A stretch of DNA of 48,554 nt from Magnetococcales bacterium (GCA_015234045.1 JADFWU010000018.1:13406-61959); one strand, 5' to 3'. Numbered from the stretch's first letter, positions 24,137 through 32,881 are shown. Notes: a model not told the origin generated them from the letters alone. Made by a program: numbers and translations.

Positions 24137-25858
24137 ATGAATATCCTCATCGTTGATGACGACAGGATTAACAGCACTATCCTGAGCCGCTTGCTTGCTC
24201 GAGACGGCCACCAGGTGCTTACCGCATCAAATGGTGTGGATGGTGTTGCCTGTTTTAAGAAGGAACAGCCTGATCTGGTTCTGATGGATGTCCGTATGCC
24301 GAAGATGAACGGCTACAAGGCAGCCAGACGAATCAAAGATATGAGTGTGGACCGTTTCGTTCCTATCATATTCTTGACCGCTGTTACCGATGAAGAAGGG
24401 TTGAGTGCCTGCATTGAAGCCGGTGGTGATGATTTTCTCACCAAGCCGTTTAACCGGACCATTCTACAGGCAAAAATCAATGCCATGCGCCGTATCCAGG
24501 AATTGGATACCGCACTTAGACGTAAAACCTTTGAACTTGAACGCCATCAAGAGAACCTTCATCAGGAGATGGAGGTGGGCAACCACCTCTTCACCAATAT
24601 CGTTCGGGCGGGTAATCTTCAGGACGCGCCTTGCCTGAGATACTCAACCTCTCCGATGTCGGTTTTCAATGGTGACCTGCTGATTGCCAGCTATAATCCG
24701 GCTGGTGGACTGCACATCATGTTGGGCGATTTTACCGGTCATGGCCTCTCCGCCGCAGTAGGCGCTCTGCCGCTATCAGAGCTGTTTTACGGCATGACGG
24801 CACAGGGCTTTTCCATCGGAGATCTGGCGGAAGAGATCAACGCGAAGCTTTATACGGTGATGCCCACCTGGATCACCTGCGCTGCGTGCCTGATTGAGGT
24901 AGACTACCGTCAGAAAGTCTTGACCATCTGGAATGGTGGTTTGCCGGATGTTTTAATCGCTGACAGCAGTGGAAAAATCGTTCATCGAGTAGCGTCAACA
25001 CACTTCGCTTTTGGCACGATTGGCAGTGATCCGCATCTGCGAAAAGTGGAAATACTTGAAATGCAGGATGATTTTCGTGTATTCCTATATTCGGACGGCC
25101 TCATTGAGGCCAACAATTCCGAAGGTGCCATGTTTGGTCAAAAACGTCTGGAAAATCATTTTGACGGCAGCATAAAACCAGCGGATCTGTTAGACCGTAT
25201 CAGAGAAGCAAACGATCAATATCGAGGAGAAACAAAACAGTCTGACGATACCAGTATATTGGAAATTGATTGTGCAAAAGCAGGCGAGGAGCCACCGGGG
25301 GGGCGGCAACAAACCACGCGCAAGGATATTCCGGCATCTGATTGGCAGGTTTCATTTTCGTTTAGTGCAACCACATTACGAACTGTGGACCCCCTGCCCA
25401 CCATTATCAATGCCGTGATGAGTCTTCAGGCACCTACCGGTCACCGAGAACGCATCTATACTATCCTGGCTGAACTCTTTTCCAATGCACTGGATCACGG
25501 CCTTCTTGGCTTGGACACAAAAACCAAGAAGACACCCGAGGGATTCGTTGAGTACTATTCCCAAAGGGAAAAGCGCCTAGCCGCGCTCGAACATGGTGAA
25601 ATTAAACTTCATTTGTGCCACAAGCCCCTGGGTTCTGAACAGAATTCATCTGGCCCCATGGTTCGTGGAGGTGAGATTGCCATTCGTTTGGAAGACAGCG
25701 GTCCCGGATTTAATCCCAATGATGTGCATTCCAGTCTGGAATCTAATCTGGGACACGGTGGACGCGGTATCGCACTGGTCCAATCACTCTGTACACGACT
25801 TGATTACCACGGATGCGGTAATGTCGCAGAGGCGATTTATAACTGGACACACCAATAG
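24137..25858 (+). CDS. response regulator with PP2C phosphatase and kinase domains (HsbR-like)
   Basis: This 573-residue signalling protein would set the phosphorylation state of the STAS protein encoded upstream. Residues 1-120 are a receiver (MNILIVDDDR, phospho-Asp in VLMDVRMP, Lys in FLTKPF). A coiled-coil follows. A SpoIIE-type PP2C phosphatase spans about 155-380, with metal-binding Asp residues in GDFTGHG (near 197), YSDGLIEA (near 318) and QSDDTSILE. The last third (about 405-573) is an RsbW-type serine kinase with AELFSNALDHG, EDSGPGFNP and GHGGRGIALV. All catalytic motifs look intact. The architecture equals Pseudomonas HsbR. cheB follows after 15 nt. Confidence 0.9.
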   Translation: MNILIVDDDRINSTILSRLLARDGHQVLTASNGVDGVACFKKEQPDLVLMDVRMPKMNGYKAARRIKDMSVDRFVPIIFLTAVTDEEGLSACIEAGGDDFLTKPFNRTILQAKINAMRRIQELDTALRRKTFELERHQENLHQEMEVGNHLFTNIVRAGNLQDAPCLRYSTSPMSVFNGDLLIASYNPAGGLHIMLGDFTGHGLSAAVGALPLSELFYGMTAQGFSIGDLAEEINAKLYTVMPTWITCAACLIEVDYRQKVLTIWNGGLPDVLIADSSGKIVHRVASTHFAFGTIGSDPHLRKVEILEMQDDFRVFLYSDGLIEANNSEGAMFGQKRLENHFDGSIKPADLLDRIREANDQYRGETKQSDDTSILEIDCAKAGEEPPGGRQQTTRKDIPASDWQVSFSFSATTLRTVDPLPTIINAVMSLQAPTGHRERIYTILAELFSNALDHGLLGLDTKTKKTPEGFVEYYSQREKRLAALEHGEIKLHLCHKPLGSEQNSSGPMVRGGEIAIRLEDSGPGFNPNDVHSSLESNLGHGGRGIALVQSLCTRLDYHGCGNVAEAIYNWTHQ

Positions 25859-25873
25859 GTCAGGAAGGAAGCC

Positions 25874-27100
25874 ATGGCTGAACGTCTCAAGGTAATGGTG
25901 GTCGATGACACCATCACCTACCGGATGATCATGAAGAAGGTGGCAGAGTCCATCCCCGGCATTGTGGTGACTGCGTCCGCCTCCAATGGCAAGCTTGCCA
26001 TGGCTAAGATCGAGTCCGACAAGCCTGACGTTGTTCTTCTCGACATTGAAATGCCGGTCATGGACGGCCTTGCCACACTCAAAGAGATCACCCATCGTTA
26101 CCCTGAGATCACCACGGTGATGGTCAGCGGCGTATCTCGCTCCAATGCCAATATTGTCATGGAGTGTCTGAGCGGTGGTGCGCTTGACTTTGTTACAAAA
26201 CCGCTCGAGACCAATGCCAATCGTGCCAAAGAGGCACTGCGCAAAGATCTTCAGCCAATTCTCTCTATCATTGCCCGTAAAAAGGCTATGACACCCACAG
26301 CATCGACTGCACGCCCTGCTGTTGAGAAAACGACACCGTCGAGCACCCAACCAGCACCCCGTACAGCGTCCGATTTTGGCCGCACACCACCGGTTCGACC
26401 GGCAACGCCAGTCCGTCCCGGCAGCCCCAGCGCCCCAGTCGCAAGAACAGGCTCTCCAGCTCAACCCGCTGCAAGACCCGCCGTTGCACAGTCCCGACCC
26501 ATGGCACGTCCAGGCAAACCCGGACGACCAGAACTGCTATTGATCGGCTCTTCAACAGGCGGACCTGCGGCCTTGGCCCAGGTTTTAGCTGGAATAAAAC
26601 AACCTCTTTCCATTCCAACGCTAATCGTTCAACATATGCCTCCGGTTTTTACCGCGTCCCTCTGCACACAGTTATCCCGCTCTTCGGGTCTAACCGTGGT
26701 GGAAGCGCAGGAAGGCCTGGCATTGCAACCCGGCAGCATCACCTTGGCCATGGGCGGAAAGCACATGGTTCTGCAAAAGAAGCCCCAAGGATTGGTTGTC
26801 GGACTCAATGACGGACCAAAAGTAAATGAGTGTCGCCCTGCGGTAGACGTTCTGTTTATGTCGGTCCTTGGTAGTGGGTTTGAAGGCAAAATCCTCAGTG
26901 TTATCCTGACCGGAATGGGTCGAGATGGTGCGAATGGTGTTGACGCTTTGAAACGAATGGGAAAAACTTACAGCCTGACCCAGAGCAAAGAAACCTGTGT
27001 GGTCTATGGCATGCCCCGATCCGTGGAGGAAATGGGCCTCTCTGATGAAGTCCTGCCGCTGGGCCGTATTGGCAGACGCATCGTTGAGTTGTGCTCCTGA
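25874..27100 (+). CDS. cheB: chemotaxis protein-glutamate methylesterase CheB
   Basis: CheB removes methyl groups from receptor glutamates and is activated by phosphorylation by CheA. The 408-residue protein has a receiver domain (VMVVDDTITYRMIM, phospho-Asp in VLLDIEMPVMDG, Lys in FVTKPLE), a long Pro/Ala/Arg-rich linker (about 140-215), and the esterase domain with the catalytic triad visible: Ser in LLIGSSTGGPAAL (near 226), His in IVQHMPPVFT (near 253) and Asp in LTGMGRDGANGV (near 351). The linker is longer than in enteric CheB. GGAAGGAAG precedes the ATG. cheR follows after 28 nt. Confidence 0.97.
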   Translation: MAERLKVMVVDDTITYRMIMKKVAESIPGIVVTASASNGKLAMAKIESDKPDVVLLDIEMPVMDGLATLKEITHRYPEITTVMVSGVSRSNANIVMECLSGGALDFVTKPLETNANRAKEALRKDLQPILSIIARKKAMTPTASTARPAVEKTTPSSTQPAPRTASDFGRTPPVRPATPVRPGSPSAPVARTGSPAQPAARPAVAQSRPMARPGKPGRPELLLIGSSTGGPAALAQVLAGIKQPLSIPTLIVQHMPPVFTASLCTQLSRSSGLTVVEAQEGLALQPGSITLAMGGKHMVLQKKPQGLVVGLNDGPKVNECRPAVDVLFMSVLGSGFEGKILSVILTGMGRDGANGVDALKRMGKTYSLTQSKETCVVYGMPRSVEEMGLSDEVLPLGRIGRRIVELCS

Positions 27101-27128
27101 AACCCCGGTAAATGAGTAGATAACGATA

Positions 27129-28058
27129 ATGGCCATCACCACTGAAGAATTTAATCTGATACGCAACTTTATTCACGAGCACAGCGGCATTCTCGTCAAT
27201 GAGGGCAAAGAGTATCTTGTTGAGAATCGACTGACCGTTCTTCTTGTACAGAACGGGTGCAACAACTTTAAAGATCTGTACGACAAACTCCAGGCTGACA
27301 CTGGTCCGCTCAGAGCCAAGGTGGTGGATGCAATGACCACCAATGAGACGCTCTGGTTCCGGGATGCCTCCTTTTCCACAGCACTGTCCGATCATATCGT
27401 GCCCGCTCTGGTTAAAAAGGCGGCCAGCCGGCCAACTGGCAAGATTCGCATCTGGTCTGCGGCCTGCTCCACAGGACAGGAACCCTATTCTGTGGCCATG
27501 CTGATCGAACACACAGCTCGGAAAATGGGGGCAGGCGCACCCAAGCTTGATCAATTTGAAATTCAAGCTACTGACATTTCTCCATCTGCTGTTTTTATCG
27601 CAAAAACAGGCAGATATAGTCAACTCGCCATTTCTCGCGGCATGCGTCCTGCCTTTTTGGATCGCTACTTTGAAAAGAAAGGCATGGCCTACGAAGTAAG
27701 CCAGGAGATCCGCAGCCTTGTTACATTTAAGAACTTCAATTTGAAGGATTCTTTTACGCCTCATGGCAGGTTTGATTTCCTTCTTTGTCGGAACGTGTTA
27801 ATTTACTTCTCCGATGAATTAAAAAAAGAGATCTACAGTAAAATCCATGGATGTCTGGTGCCTGATGGCCTGCTTGCCATTGGTGCCTCAGAATCCCCAA
27901 GAGGATATACCTCAGATTTTGAACAGGTCATGATGGGCGGTGCAGCCATGTTTCGCCCAAGCCGAGGTGGTGCAGCCGCACCACGGCCCGGCGGCGCGGT
28001 CACTTCGCGCCCTATCGGTGGGCAAAGACCTCCCTTGACCTCGCGGTTCGCACGATGA
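27129..28058 (+). CDS. cheR: chemotaxis protein methyltransferase CheR
   Basis: CheR methylates receptor glutamates with S-adenosylmethionine and opposes CheB. The 309-residue protein has the N-terminal helical domain, then the Rossmann-type methyltransferase domain with MTTNETLWFRD, RIWSAACSTGQEPYSVAM (SAM-binding), ATDISPSAVFIAK, and FDFLLCRNVLIYFSDELKK. The C-terminal 40 residues are Gly/Arg/Pro-rich (RPSRGGAAAPRPGG) and probably disordered; no NWETF-binding feature is evident. Convincing ribosome site is lacking. A cheY gene starts 16 nt after the stop. Confidence 0.97.
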   Translation: MAITTEEFNLIRNFIHEHSGILVNEGKEYLVENRLTVLLVQNGCNNFKDLYDKLQADTGPLRAKVVDAMTTNETLWFRDASFSTALSDHIVPALVKKAASRPTGKIRIWSAACSTGQEPYSVAMLIEHTARKMGAGAPKLDQFEIQATDISPSAVFIAKTGRYSQLAISRGMRPAFLDRYFEKKGMAYEVSQEIRSLVTFKNFNLKDSFTPHGRFDFLLCRNVLIYFSDELKKEIYSKIHGCLVPDGLLAIGASESPRGYTSDFEQVMMGGAAMFRPSRGGAAAPRPGGAVTSRPIGGQRPPLTSRFAR

Positions 28059-28074
28059 AGAATGGTGGTTGATC

Positions 28075-28452
28075 ATGAAACTTTTGACTATTGACGACTC
28101 CAGAACCATTCGGCGCGTCATTTCCGATATTGGCACCACCTTGGGCTATGAAGTCTTAGAGGCTGAAAATGGCCGCATGGCACTTGATGTGCTCACAGAA
28201 TCTGGCCAGGAAATCGGCCTTATTCTTCTCGATTGGAATATGCCCGGCATGAATGGATTGGAAGTCCTTCAAACCGTTAAAGGCGATGCCCGCTGGCAGC
28301 ATATTCCGGTTATGATGGTGACCACTGAAGGCGAAAAAGAGTATATCGTCAAATCCATCCAGGCTGGTGCAGCACACTATCTGACTAAGCCCTTTACTCA
28401 GGAAGATATGGCCGCCCGTATCATGGAAACTCTGGGCATGGGTGGGGCGTAA
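28075..28452 (+). CDS. cheY: CheY-like response regulator (first of two)
   Basis: This 125-residue stand-alone receiver has all active-site residues: D7-D8 in LLTIDDSRTIRRV, phospho-acceptor D53 in LLDWNMPGMNGLE, Thr in MMVTTEGEKEYI and Lys in HYLTKPFTQED. It would carry the CheA signal to FliM, or act as a phosphate sink for the other CheY. The ATG at 28075 is preferred; a TTG two codons upstream is less likely. It is followed after 26 nt by a CheX-like phosphatase gene, a likely partner. Confidence 0.95.
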   Translation: MKLLTIDDSRTIRRVISDIGTTLGYEVLEAENGRMALDVLTESGQEIGLILLDWNMPGMNGLEVLQTVKGDARWQHIPVMMVTTEGEKEYIVKSIQAGAAHYLTKPFTQEDMAARIMETLGMGGA

Positions 28453-28478
28453 GCCTTGATATAGGAGATACAATAGCC

Positions 28479-28988
28479 ATGGAAGAAAACAATAGCGCCT
28501 CGGAATCCAGCCATGTTTCTCCTGAAGAAGCGGCGATAAAGCTGATTGACGGCCTGCAAACCGCTGTCATTCAAGTGCTCACCACCATGGCCATGGAAGA
28601 TGTGAAATATACTGGTCGTGAGGAAGTTGCCAACCTGACACTGAGACAAGAAGTGGGCGGCCTGATCCGCCTGTATGGTGGTGCCAGTGAAGGCATGGTC
28701 GGCTTGGCCTCTTCCCGTACGGTAGTGGCTGAAATCGTTTCACGGATCGTTGGACTCCCGCCAGACAGTCTGGACCAGGAGGATCTGCTTGACGGTATCG
28801 CCGAGTTGGCCAACATGGTTTGTGGTAGTATGAAATCCAAAGCTCAAGTGGGGTATCAGGTCTCTCTGTCACCCCCTGTCGCCATAATTGGGCGGGATTA
28901 TACAGCCCGTTGGAAAACCCTGAACCCTACCTGGGTTCTTAAATTTTTAATCGATGGCTCCGAGTTTGAGGTGTATGCCTCTTTTTAA
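28479..28988 (+). CDS. cheX: CheX-like CheY-P phosphatase
   Basis: CheX and CheC proteins dephosphorylate CheY-P. The 169-residue protein has the fold's central helix with the catalytic E-x-x-N pattern: DLLDGIAELANMVCG, E109 and N112. Before it lie the strand GGLIRLYGGASEGMVGLASS and helix VVAEIVSRIVGLP, and after it KAQVGYQVSLSPPVAIIG and a final strand WVLKFLIDGSEFEVYASF. Only one E-x-x-N helix is present, as in CheX. AGGAGA precedes the ATG. It sits between two cheY genes in the same operon. Confidence 0.87.
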   Translation: MEENNSASESSHVSPEEAAIKLIDGLQTAVIQVLTTMAMEDVKYTGREEVANLTLRQEVGGLIRLYGGASEGMVGLASSRTVVAEIVSRIVGLPPDSLDQEDLLDGIAELANMVCGSMKSKAQVGYQVSLSPPVAIIGRDYTARWKTLNPTWVLKFLIDGSEFEVYASF

Positions 28989-29089
28989 TGGTTTAATTTT
29001 GGGAATAATCCAGGTAGGATGCCAACCCATTATAAAACCGATAATAGTAAAGTCGGAACGCCTTAATTGAGGAAAATTGGAGAGTAACC

Positions 29090-29449
29090 ATGCGCGTACT
29101 GATTGTTGATGATTCCAGCGTAATGAGAAAGATCGTAACACGTGGTCTTCGTCAGGCTGGGTTCAGCATTGATGAGATTCTTGAAGCCGGTGATGGCGTT
29201 CAGGCCCTTGAAGTGCTGAAAGGCGCTGAAGTTGACCTGATCCTGTCTGACTGGAACATGCCTAACATGGATGGCCTGACCTTTGTGAAAGAGTATCGCA
29301 AATTGGGTCAAACCCCCATCGTTATGGTCACGACCGAAGGTGGCGAAAGCAAAGTTCAAGAAGCTGTTGCTTGCGGCGCAAACGGACACATCAAAAAGCC
29401 GTTTACACCTGAAACACTGAAAAACACCTTGGGCAAGTTCTTTACCTAA
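29090..29449 (+). CDS. cheY: CheY-like response regulator (second)
   Basis: This 119-residue receiver is the more typical CheY: D7-D8 in VLIVDDSSVMRKIV, D54 in LILSDWNMPNMDGLTFV, Thr-Thr in MVTTEGGESKV and Lys in GHIKKPFTPETLK. WNMPNMDGL is the pattern of motor-binding CheY proteins, so it is the better candidate for the FliM ligand. GGAGAG is five nt upstream of the ATG. A gap of 101 nt follows cheX, and a hairpin lies directly after its stop codon. Confidence 0.95.
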   Translation: MRVLIVDDSSVMRKIVTRGLRQAGFSIDEILEAGDGVQALEVLKGAEVDLILSDWNMPNMDGLTFVKEYRKLGQTPIVMVTTEGGESKVQEAVACGANGHIKKPFTPETLKNTLGKFFT

Positions 29450-29485
29450 GCCTGTTTATCACCGTTAAGATTGAACCAGGCTTTT
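29448..29485 (+). terminator. possible weak terminator after the second cheY
   Basis: AAGCCTG and CAGGCTT form a 7-bp stem around a 22-nt loop, followed by TTAA. An overlapping pairing CGTTAA/TTAACG is also possible. The short stem and long loop suggest partial termination before the CheX-CBS gene. Confidence 0.45.
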
Positions 29486-29527
29486 AACGATGATGTACCG
29501 AACCTCTTGAGACTCAGGCAAATCTGA

Positions 29528-31252
29528 ATGGAAACTCCAGCCAAAATCGTCTCAAAGGCGCGGCCATTCTTTCTGAATTTCTTTAATCGGCTTGCCAATG
29601 ACCTCAACGCATTAACCGGGGCTTCGGTAGACTGTTCCCTCCAGGAAATTTTCCTGACCAGAGGGGAAGAAGATCTCGAACCCGTCTTCGAAATGGACCG
29701 AGCAACTGCTCCGGTCTTCGAAGACGGGTTTGGCGCAGGAAGTGGCTGCATCGTCTTCGACATTGAGACCGCCGTGTCATCAGCTGGCCTGATGATGATG
29801 ATGGGTGCTGGCGTAATCGCGGAGCAGGTCAAAAACCGCGAGTTCAACGAAGAGATTCAAGAAGGTTTCCAGGAAGTCGCAAATCAGGTCGTTGGCGCAT
29901 TAAACGACTTGGTGGAGTCCAAACTCAAAGGCGGCCATCTCACCCTGGATCTCGACAACATCGCCTACGCTCCGTATGGCGAGTTTCCTCCCTACTTCAA
30001 TGCTGAAGGAAAAACCTATCTAGTCGTCAGTGGCGAAATTACCGTTGGTAAGTTCGCGCCCCAGCCTTCCTTCTGGATCATGAGCCGTGGCCTTTGCAAA
30101 GCCCTGTTCAAATTAGACTTTCCCGGCCCTGAAGACGAAGATGGAGAGGTATACACACCTCCCGGTGCTGAACCTGCGGCTGGTGATGCCGGCGGCGGCA
30201 GCGATGGTGCTGGCGGTAGCAGCGGTGGTGGCGGTGCTGGCGGTGGTGGTGCCGATGGCAGCGGTGCTGGCGGTGGTGGTGCCGATGGCAGCGGTGCTGG
30301 CGGTGGTGGTGCCGATGGCAGCGGTGCTGGCGGTGGCGGCGGTGCTGGCGGTAGCGGCGTTGCTGGTGCCGATGGCAGTGGCGGCGACTTCATGGCAGGT
30401 GATCAAGACACCCTGTCAGATGCAGCCTCGTCACTGGACGGCATTGATATGCCTGATCCTGACTCTTCTGAAGCGGCTTTGCGTCAAAGCGGGCTTTCTG
30501 ATGAAGAGATCTCCCGCCTAAAATCTCCTGGTGGCGATAGCGACAACTCTGAACAGGATGATCTGCTTCAGGGATTGGTCGGTGACCTGGATGTCGATGC
30601 TTTTGATGATGGCACCGGCATGGATAGTCCCGGCGGCGGCGCTGGAGGAGATGGTTTTGGTGGTGGTGACGATGCCTTTGGCGGCGGTGGTGGAGCCTTT
30701 GGTGGTGGTGGTGGTGGCAATGATTTCATGGGTGATATCGTTGCTGACAATCCCAACCTGAATCTTTCGTCACCGGATGGCGGAGTCAAACACAACTATA
30801 GCGGTGATGATGGCCTGCCCAATCCCGATCAACCGGGCAGTGTTCAGACAGTGATGGTTGATCCGCCCTTTACACTTAAAGACTCAGACAAAGTAATCAA
30901 AGCCATCAACGCCTTTCGCCATGATGGGTATAAACATGTAGGTATCGATCACCAAGGCAAACTTGCCCGCGTACTCAGTCAGGCGGATATTCGTCAGATC
31001 ATGGGTACATTTTTTGGTACCAAAGGCATGAGCCAACGCGACAAAGCGCTCTGTTCCTTACCGGCAATCAAATTCCAGGAAGACCAACAGCTTATCCGTA
31101 TTCCCGTTGACGGCACCATCAACCAGGCGGCCAATCTACTTACCGATTTCGATCTGCGTGCACTACCTGTGGTGAGTAAACATGGTGTTCTGCGAGGCTT
31201 TGTCACTGTGCATGCCGTTTTGAGCTATTTCAGACAGAAAAAGCAGAAGTAA
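29528..31252 (+). CDS. CheX/CheC-like domain fused through Gly-rich repeats to a CBS pair
   Basis: The 574-residue protein combines parts not usually seen together. Residues about 15-195 resemble a CheC/CheX-type phosphatase fold, with the E-x-x-N motif at E116-N119 in GFQEVANQVVGALND. Residues about 220-290 are glycine-rich, with three exact copies of GAGGGGADGS. Residues 290-440 are acidic and glycine-rich, probably disordered. Residues 444-500 and 521-570 form a CBS pair (FRHDGYKHVGIDHQGKLARVLSQADIR; LTDFDLRALPVVSKHGVLRGFV), a module that often binds adenine nucleotides. It could dephosphorylate CheY in response to energy state. It closes the chemotaxis block. The first domain is assigned from motif and context, so less surely than the CBS pair. 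Confidence 0.78.
   Translation: METPAKIVSKARPFFLNFFNRLANDLNALTGASVDCSLQEIFLTRGEEDLEPVFEMDRATAPVFEDGFGAGSGCIVFDIETAVSSAGLMMMMGAGVIAEQVKNREFNEEIQEGFQEVANQVVGALNDLVESKLKGGHLTLDLDNIAYAPYGEFPPYFNAEGKTYLVVSGEITVGKFAPQPSFWIMSRGLCKALFKLDFPGPEDEDGEVYTPPGAEPAAGDAGGGSDGAGGSSGGGGAGGGGADGSGAGGGGADGSGAGGGGADGSGAGGGGGAGGSGVAGADGSGGDFMAGDQDTLSDAASSLDGIDMPDPDSSEAALRQSGLSDEEISRLKSPGGDSDNSEQDDLLQGLVGDLDVDAFDDGTGMDSPGGGAGGDGFGGGDDAFGGGGGAFGGGGGGNDFMGDIVADNPNLNLSSPDGGVKHNYSGDDGLPNPDQPGSVQTVMVDPPFTLKDSDKVIKAINAFRHDGYKHVGIDHQGKLARVLSQADIRQIMGTFFGTKGMSQRDKALCSLPAIKFQEDQQLIRIPVDGTINQAANLLTDFDLRALPVVSKHGVLRGFVTVHAVLSYFRQKKQK
30233..30340 (+). repeat. 30-bp in-frame tandem repeats coding Gly-rich units
   Basis: Three exact 30-bp units start at 30233, 30263 and 30293, with a partial fourth at 30323. 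Each encodes GAGGGGADGS. The exact identity at the DNA level suggests recent expansion and possible length variation by slippage. Long open frames on the opposite strand here are artefacts of the composition. Confidence 0.9.
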
Positions 31253-31291
31253 ACCTCTGATATGCAAAGCAGATCATCAGAGCAAAAACAT

Positions 31292-31320
31292 CACCAGGTC
31301 TGGAACGGCTGACTGTTCAA
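31292..31320. repeat. dispersed repeat, second copy
   Basis: This 29-nt block matches 14460-14488 at 27 positions. It is followed by a GTTGAAACAG segment also present in the 14519-14541 and 40296-40318 copies. It lies between the convergent ends of the CheX-CBS gene and der. Confidence 0.7.
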
Positions 31321-31336
31321 TTTTTAGTTGAAACAG

Positions 31337-32881
31337 CTATATTGAGCAAGATTTTCCTATCTGACAACTGCTCTGTTTTCTCTTTCTCTTATCCCGTTTT
31401 TTACCTTTAGCATTGCCTTTGCCTTTACTCAGCTTCTTTGTGCGCCGTTTTGGCTGTGGTTCAAAAGGGTTTTCACCCTTCCTGAACAAAAAGCGTAATG
31501 GCACGCCTTCGAAACCAAAGCTTGCTCTGAAACGGTTTTCAAGATAGCGTTTGTAGCTCTCCGGCAACTTTGCAGGCAAATTGGCGAACATAACCAGCGC
31601 AGGTGGCCGTTCTGCCACATGGGTCATGTAGCGCAATTTAAGCAGGCGACCACCGGCCACTCGCGGCGGCGGATGGCTCTCCACGACACTTTGCAACCAG
31701 CGATTGAGCACACCCGTACCCAAACGCTGACAGGACGCTTGGTAGATTTTGACCAGTTGAGGCAGGATACGCCCGGTTTGTCGTCCAGTTTTGGCAGAGA
31801 TAAACAGCAACGGCGCATGAGACATCAGACGCGGCAGCGCAATCTCCAGCTCCTGTCGGAACTCAGACTCCACGTTGCGACGCCCCTGCCCGTGCTTGAG
31901 ATCCCACTTGTTTACCGCCACAAGAATGCCACAACCGCGATCCATGGCATAACCGGCAATACGTTTATCCTGATCGGTGATACCGCGCTCGGCATCCAGC
32001 ATCAATACCGCCACATCCGCACGTTGCAATGCCTTGAGCGCCATCAGGACGGAGAATTTCTCAATCCGCATGGAGACCCGGCTTCGACGCCGGATACCCG
32101 CAGTGTCCACCAATGTAAAAGCCTGACCAGTTTCCTTGTCGGTCAACGGAATATCCACAGCATCCCGAGTGGTGCCAGGCAGATCAGAAGCCACCACGCG
32201 CTGTTCTCCAACCAATTGATTAATCAGAGAGCTTTTTCCTGCATTGGGACACCCCACAACCGCCACACGGATAGGCGCGTCTTCATCACGTTCACGCTTG
32301 CTTTTTGCAGGCGGTTCAGCCGATTGATCACCGCGCAGACCGCCTTTATGGGTCAAAGCAAGATGGTAATGCAAAACCCGTAGAAGCTTATCAATACCCT
32401 GCCCATGAACCGCTGCAATGGGCACAACAGGACCCAAGCCCAGTTGATGAAACTCATGCTCACTGCCCTGGGCATGGCGGCTTTCAGTCTTATTGACCGC
32501 ACACACCACCAGCTTGCCATGATCTCTAAGCTTTTTTGCTATTTCCAGATCATCGGACAGCAGACCTGTCTGACCATCGGTGATCAGGATGATAGCGTCC
32601 GCCTCTTCCATGGCCACAAGGCTCTGTTCGCGGATCAAGTCAACCACAGACTCTTCTGGATCACTCTCATAGCCGCCAGTATCCACCATGCGAAAGCGAA
32701 AGCCATCCCAAGAGACGCGGCCATACTGCCGATCACGGGTCATGCCCGGTGTTTCATCCACCAGAGCTTTGCGACTGCGGGTCAATCGGTTGAAAAGAGT
32801 GGATTTACCTACATTGGGACGACCAACCAGGGCAATCAGTGGCAGGTGACCGAACGCATTTGGTTCCGGTTCACTGGTCAT
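31337..32881 (-). CDS. der: ribosome-associated GTPase Der (EngA)
   Basis: Der is an essential GTPase needed for maturation of the 50S ribosomal subunit. The 514-residue protein has two tandem GTPase domains, with G1 motifs GRPNVGKST and GCPNAGKSS, G3 motifs DTGG and DTAG, and NKTE/NKWD as G4, followed by the C-terminal KH-like domain (LLKLRYMTHVAERPPALVMFANLP). A very basic Lys/Arg tail of about 45 residues makes it longer than usual. The start is placed at 32881, where ATGACCAGTGA overlaps the bamB stop; an earlier frame start would lie inside bamB. Linked to bamB as in gammaproteobacteria. Confidence 0.97.
   Translation of the reverse strand: MTSEPEPNAFGHLPLIALVGRPNVGKSTLFNRLTRSRKALVDETPGMTRDRQYGRVSWDGFRFRMVDTGGYESDPEESVVDLIREQSLVAMEEADAIILITDGQTGLLSDDLEIAKKLRDHGKLVVCAVNKTESRHAQGSEHEFHQLGLGPVVPIAAVHGQGIDKLLRVLHYHLALTHKGGLRGDQSAEPPAKSKRERDEDAPIRVAVVGCPNAGKSSLINQLVGEQRVVASDLPGTTRDAVDIPLTDKETGQAFTLVDTAGIRRRSRVSMRIEKFSVLMALKALQRADVAVLMLDAERGITDQDKRIAGYAMDRGCGILVAVNKWDLKHGQGRRNVESEFRQELEIALPRLMSHAPLLFISAKTGRQTGRILPQLVKIYQASCQRLGTGVLNRWLQSVVESHPPPRVAGGRLLKLRYMTHVAERPPALVMFANLPAKLPESYKRYLENRFRASFGFEGVPLRFLFRKGENPFEPQPKRRTKKLSKGKGNAKGKKRDKRKRKQSSCQIGKSCSI

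Noticed and set aside
25784-27764. Antisense frames of 158-287 codons opposite cheB and cheR
   Set aside because: CheB and CheR are unmistakable on the plus strand; the antisense products lack any recognisable domain.
30016-30406. Antisense Pro-rich and Ala/Thr-rich frames opposite the Gly-rich linker
   Set aside because: They are mirror images of GGN codons and share the 30-bp repeat; no independent signal.
31619-32383. 254-codon plus-strand frame opposite der
   Set aside because: It is the complement of two conserved GTPase domains and shows no protein-like features.
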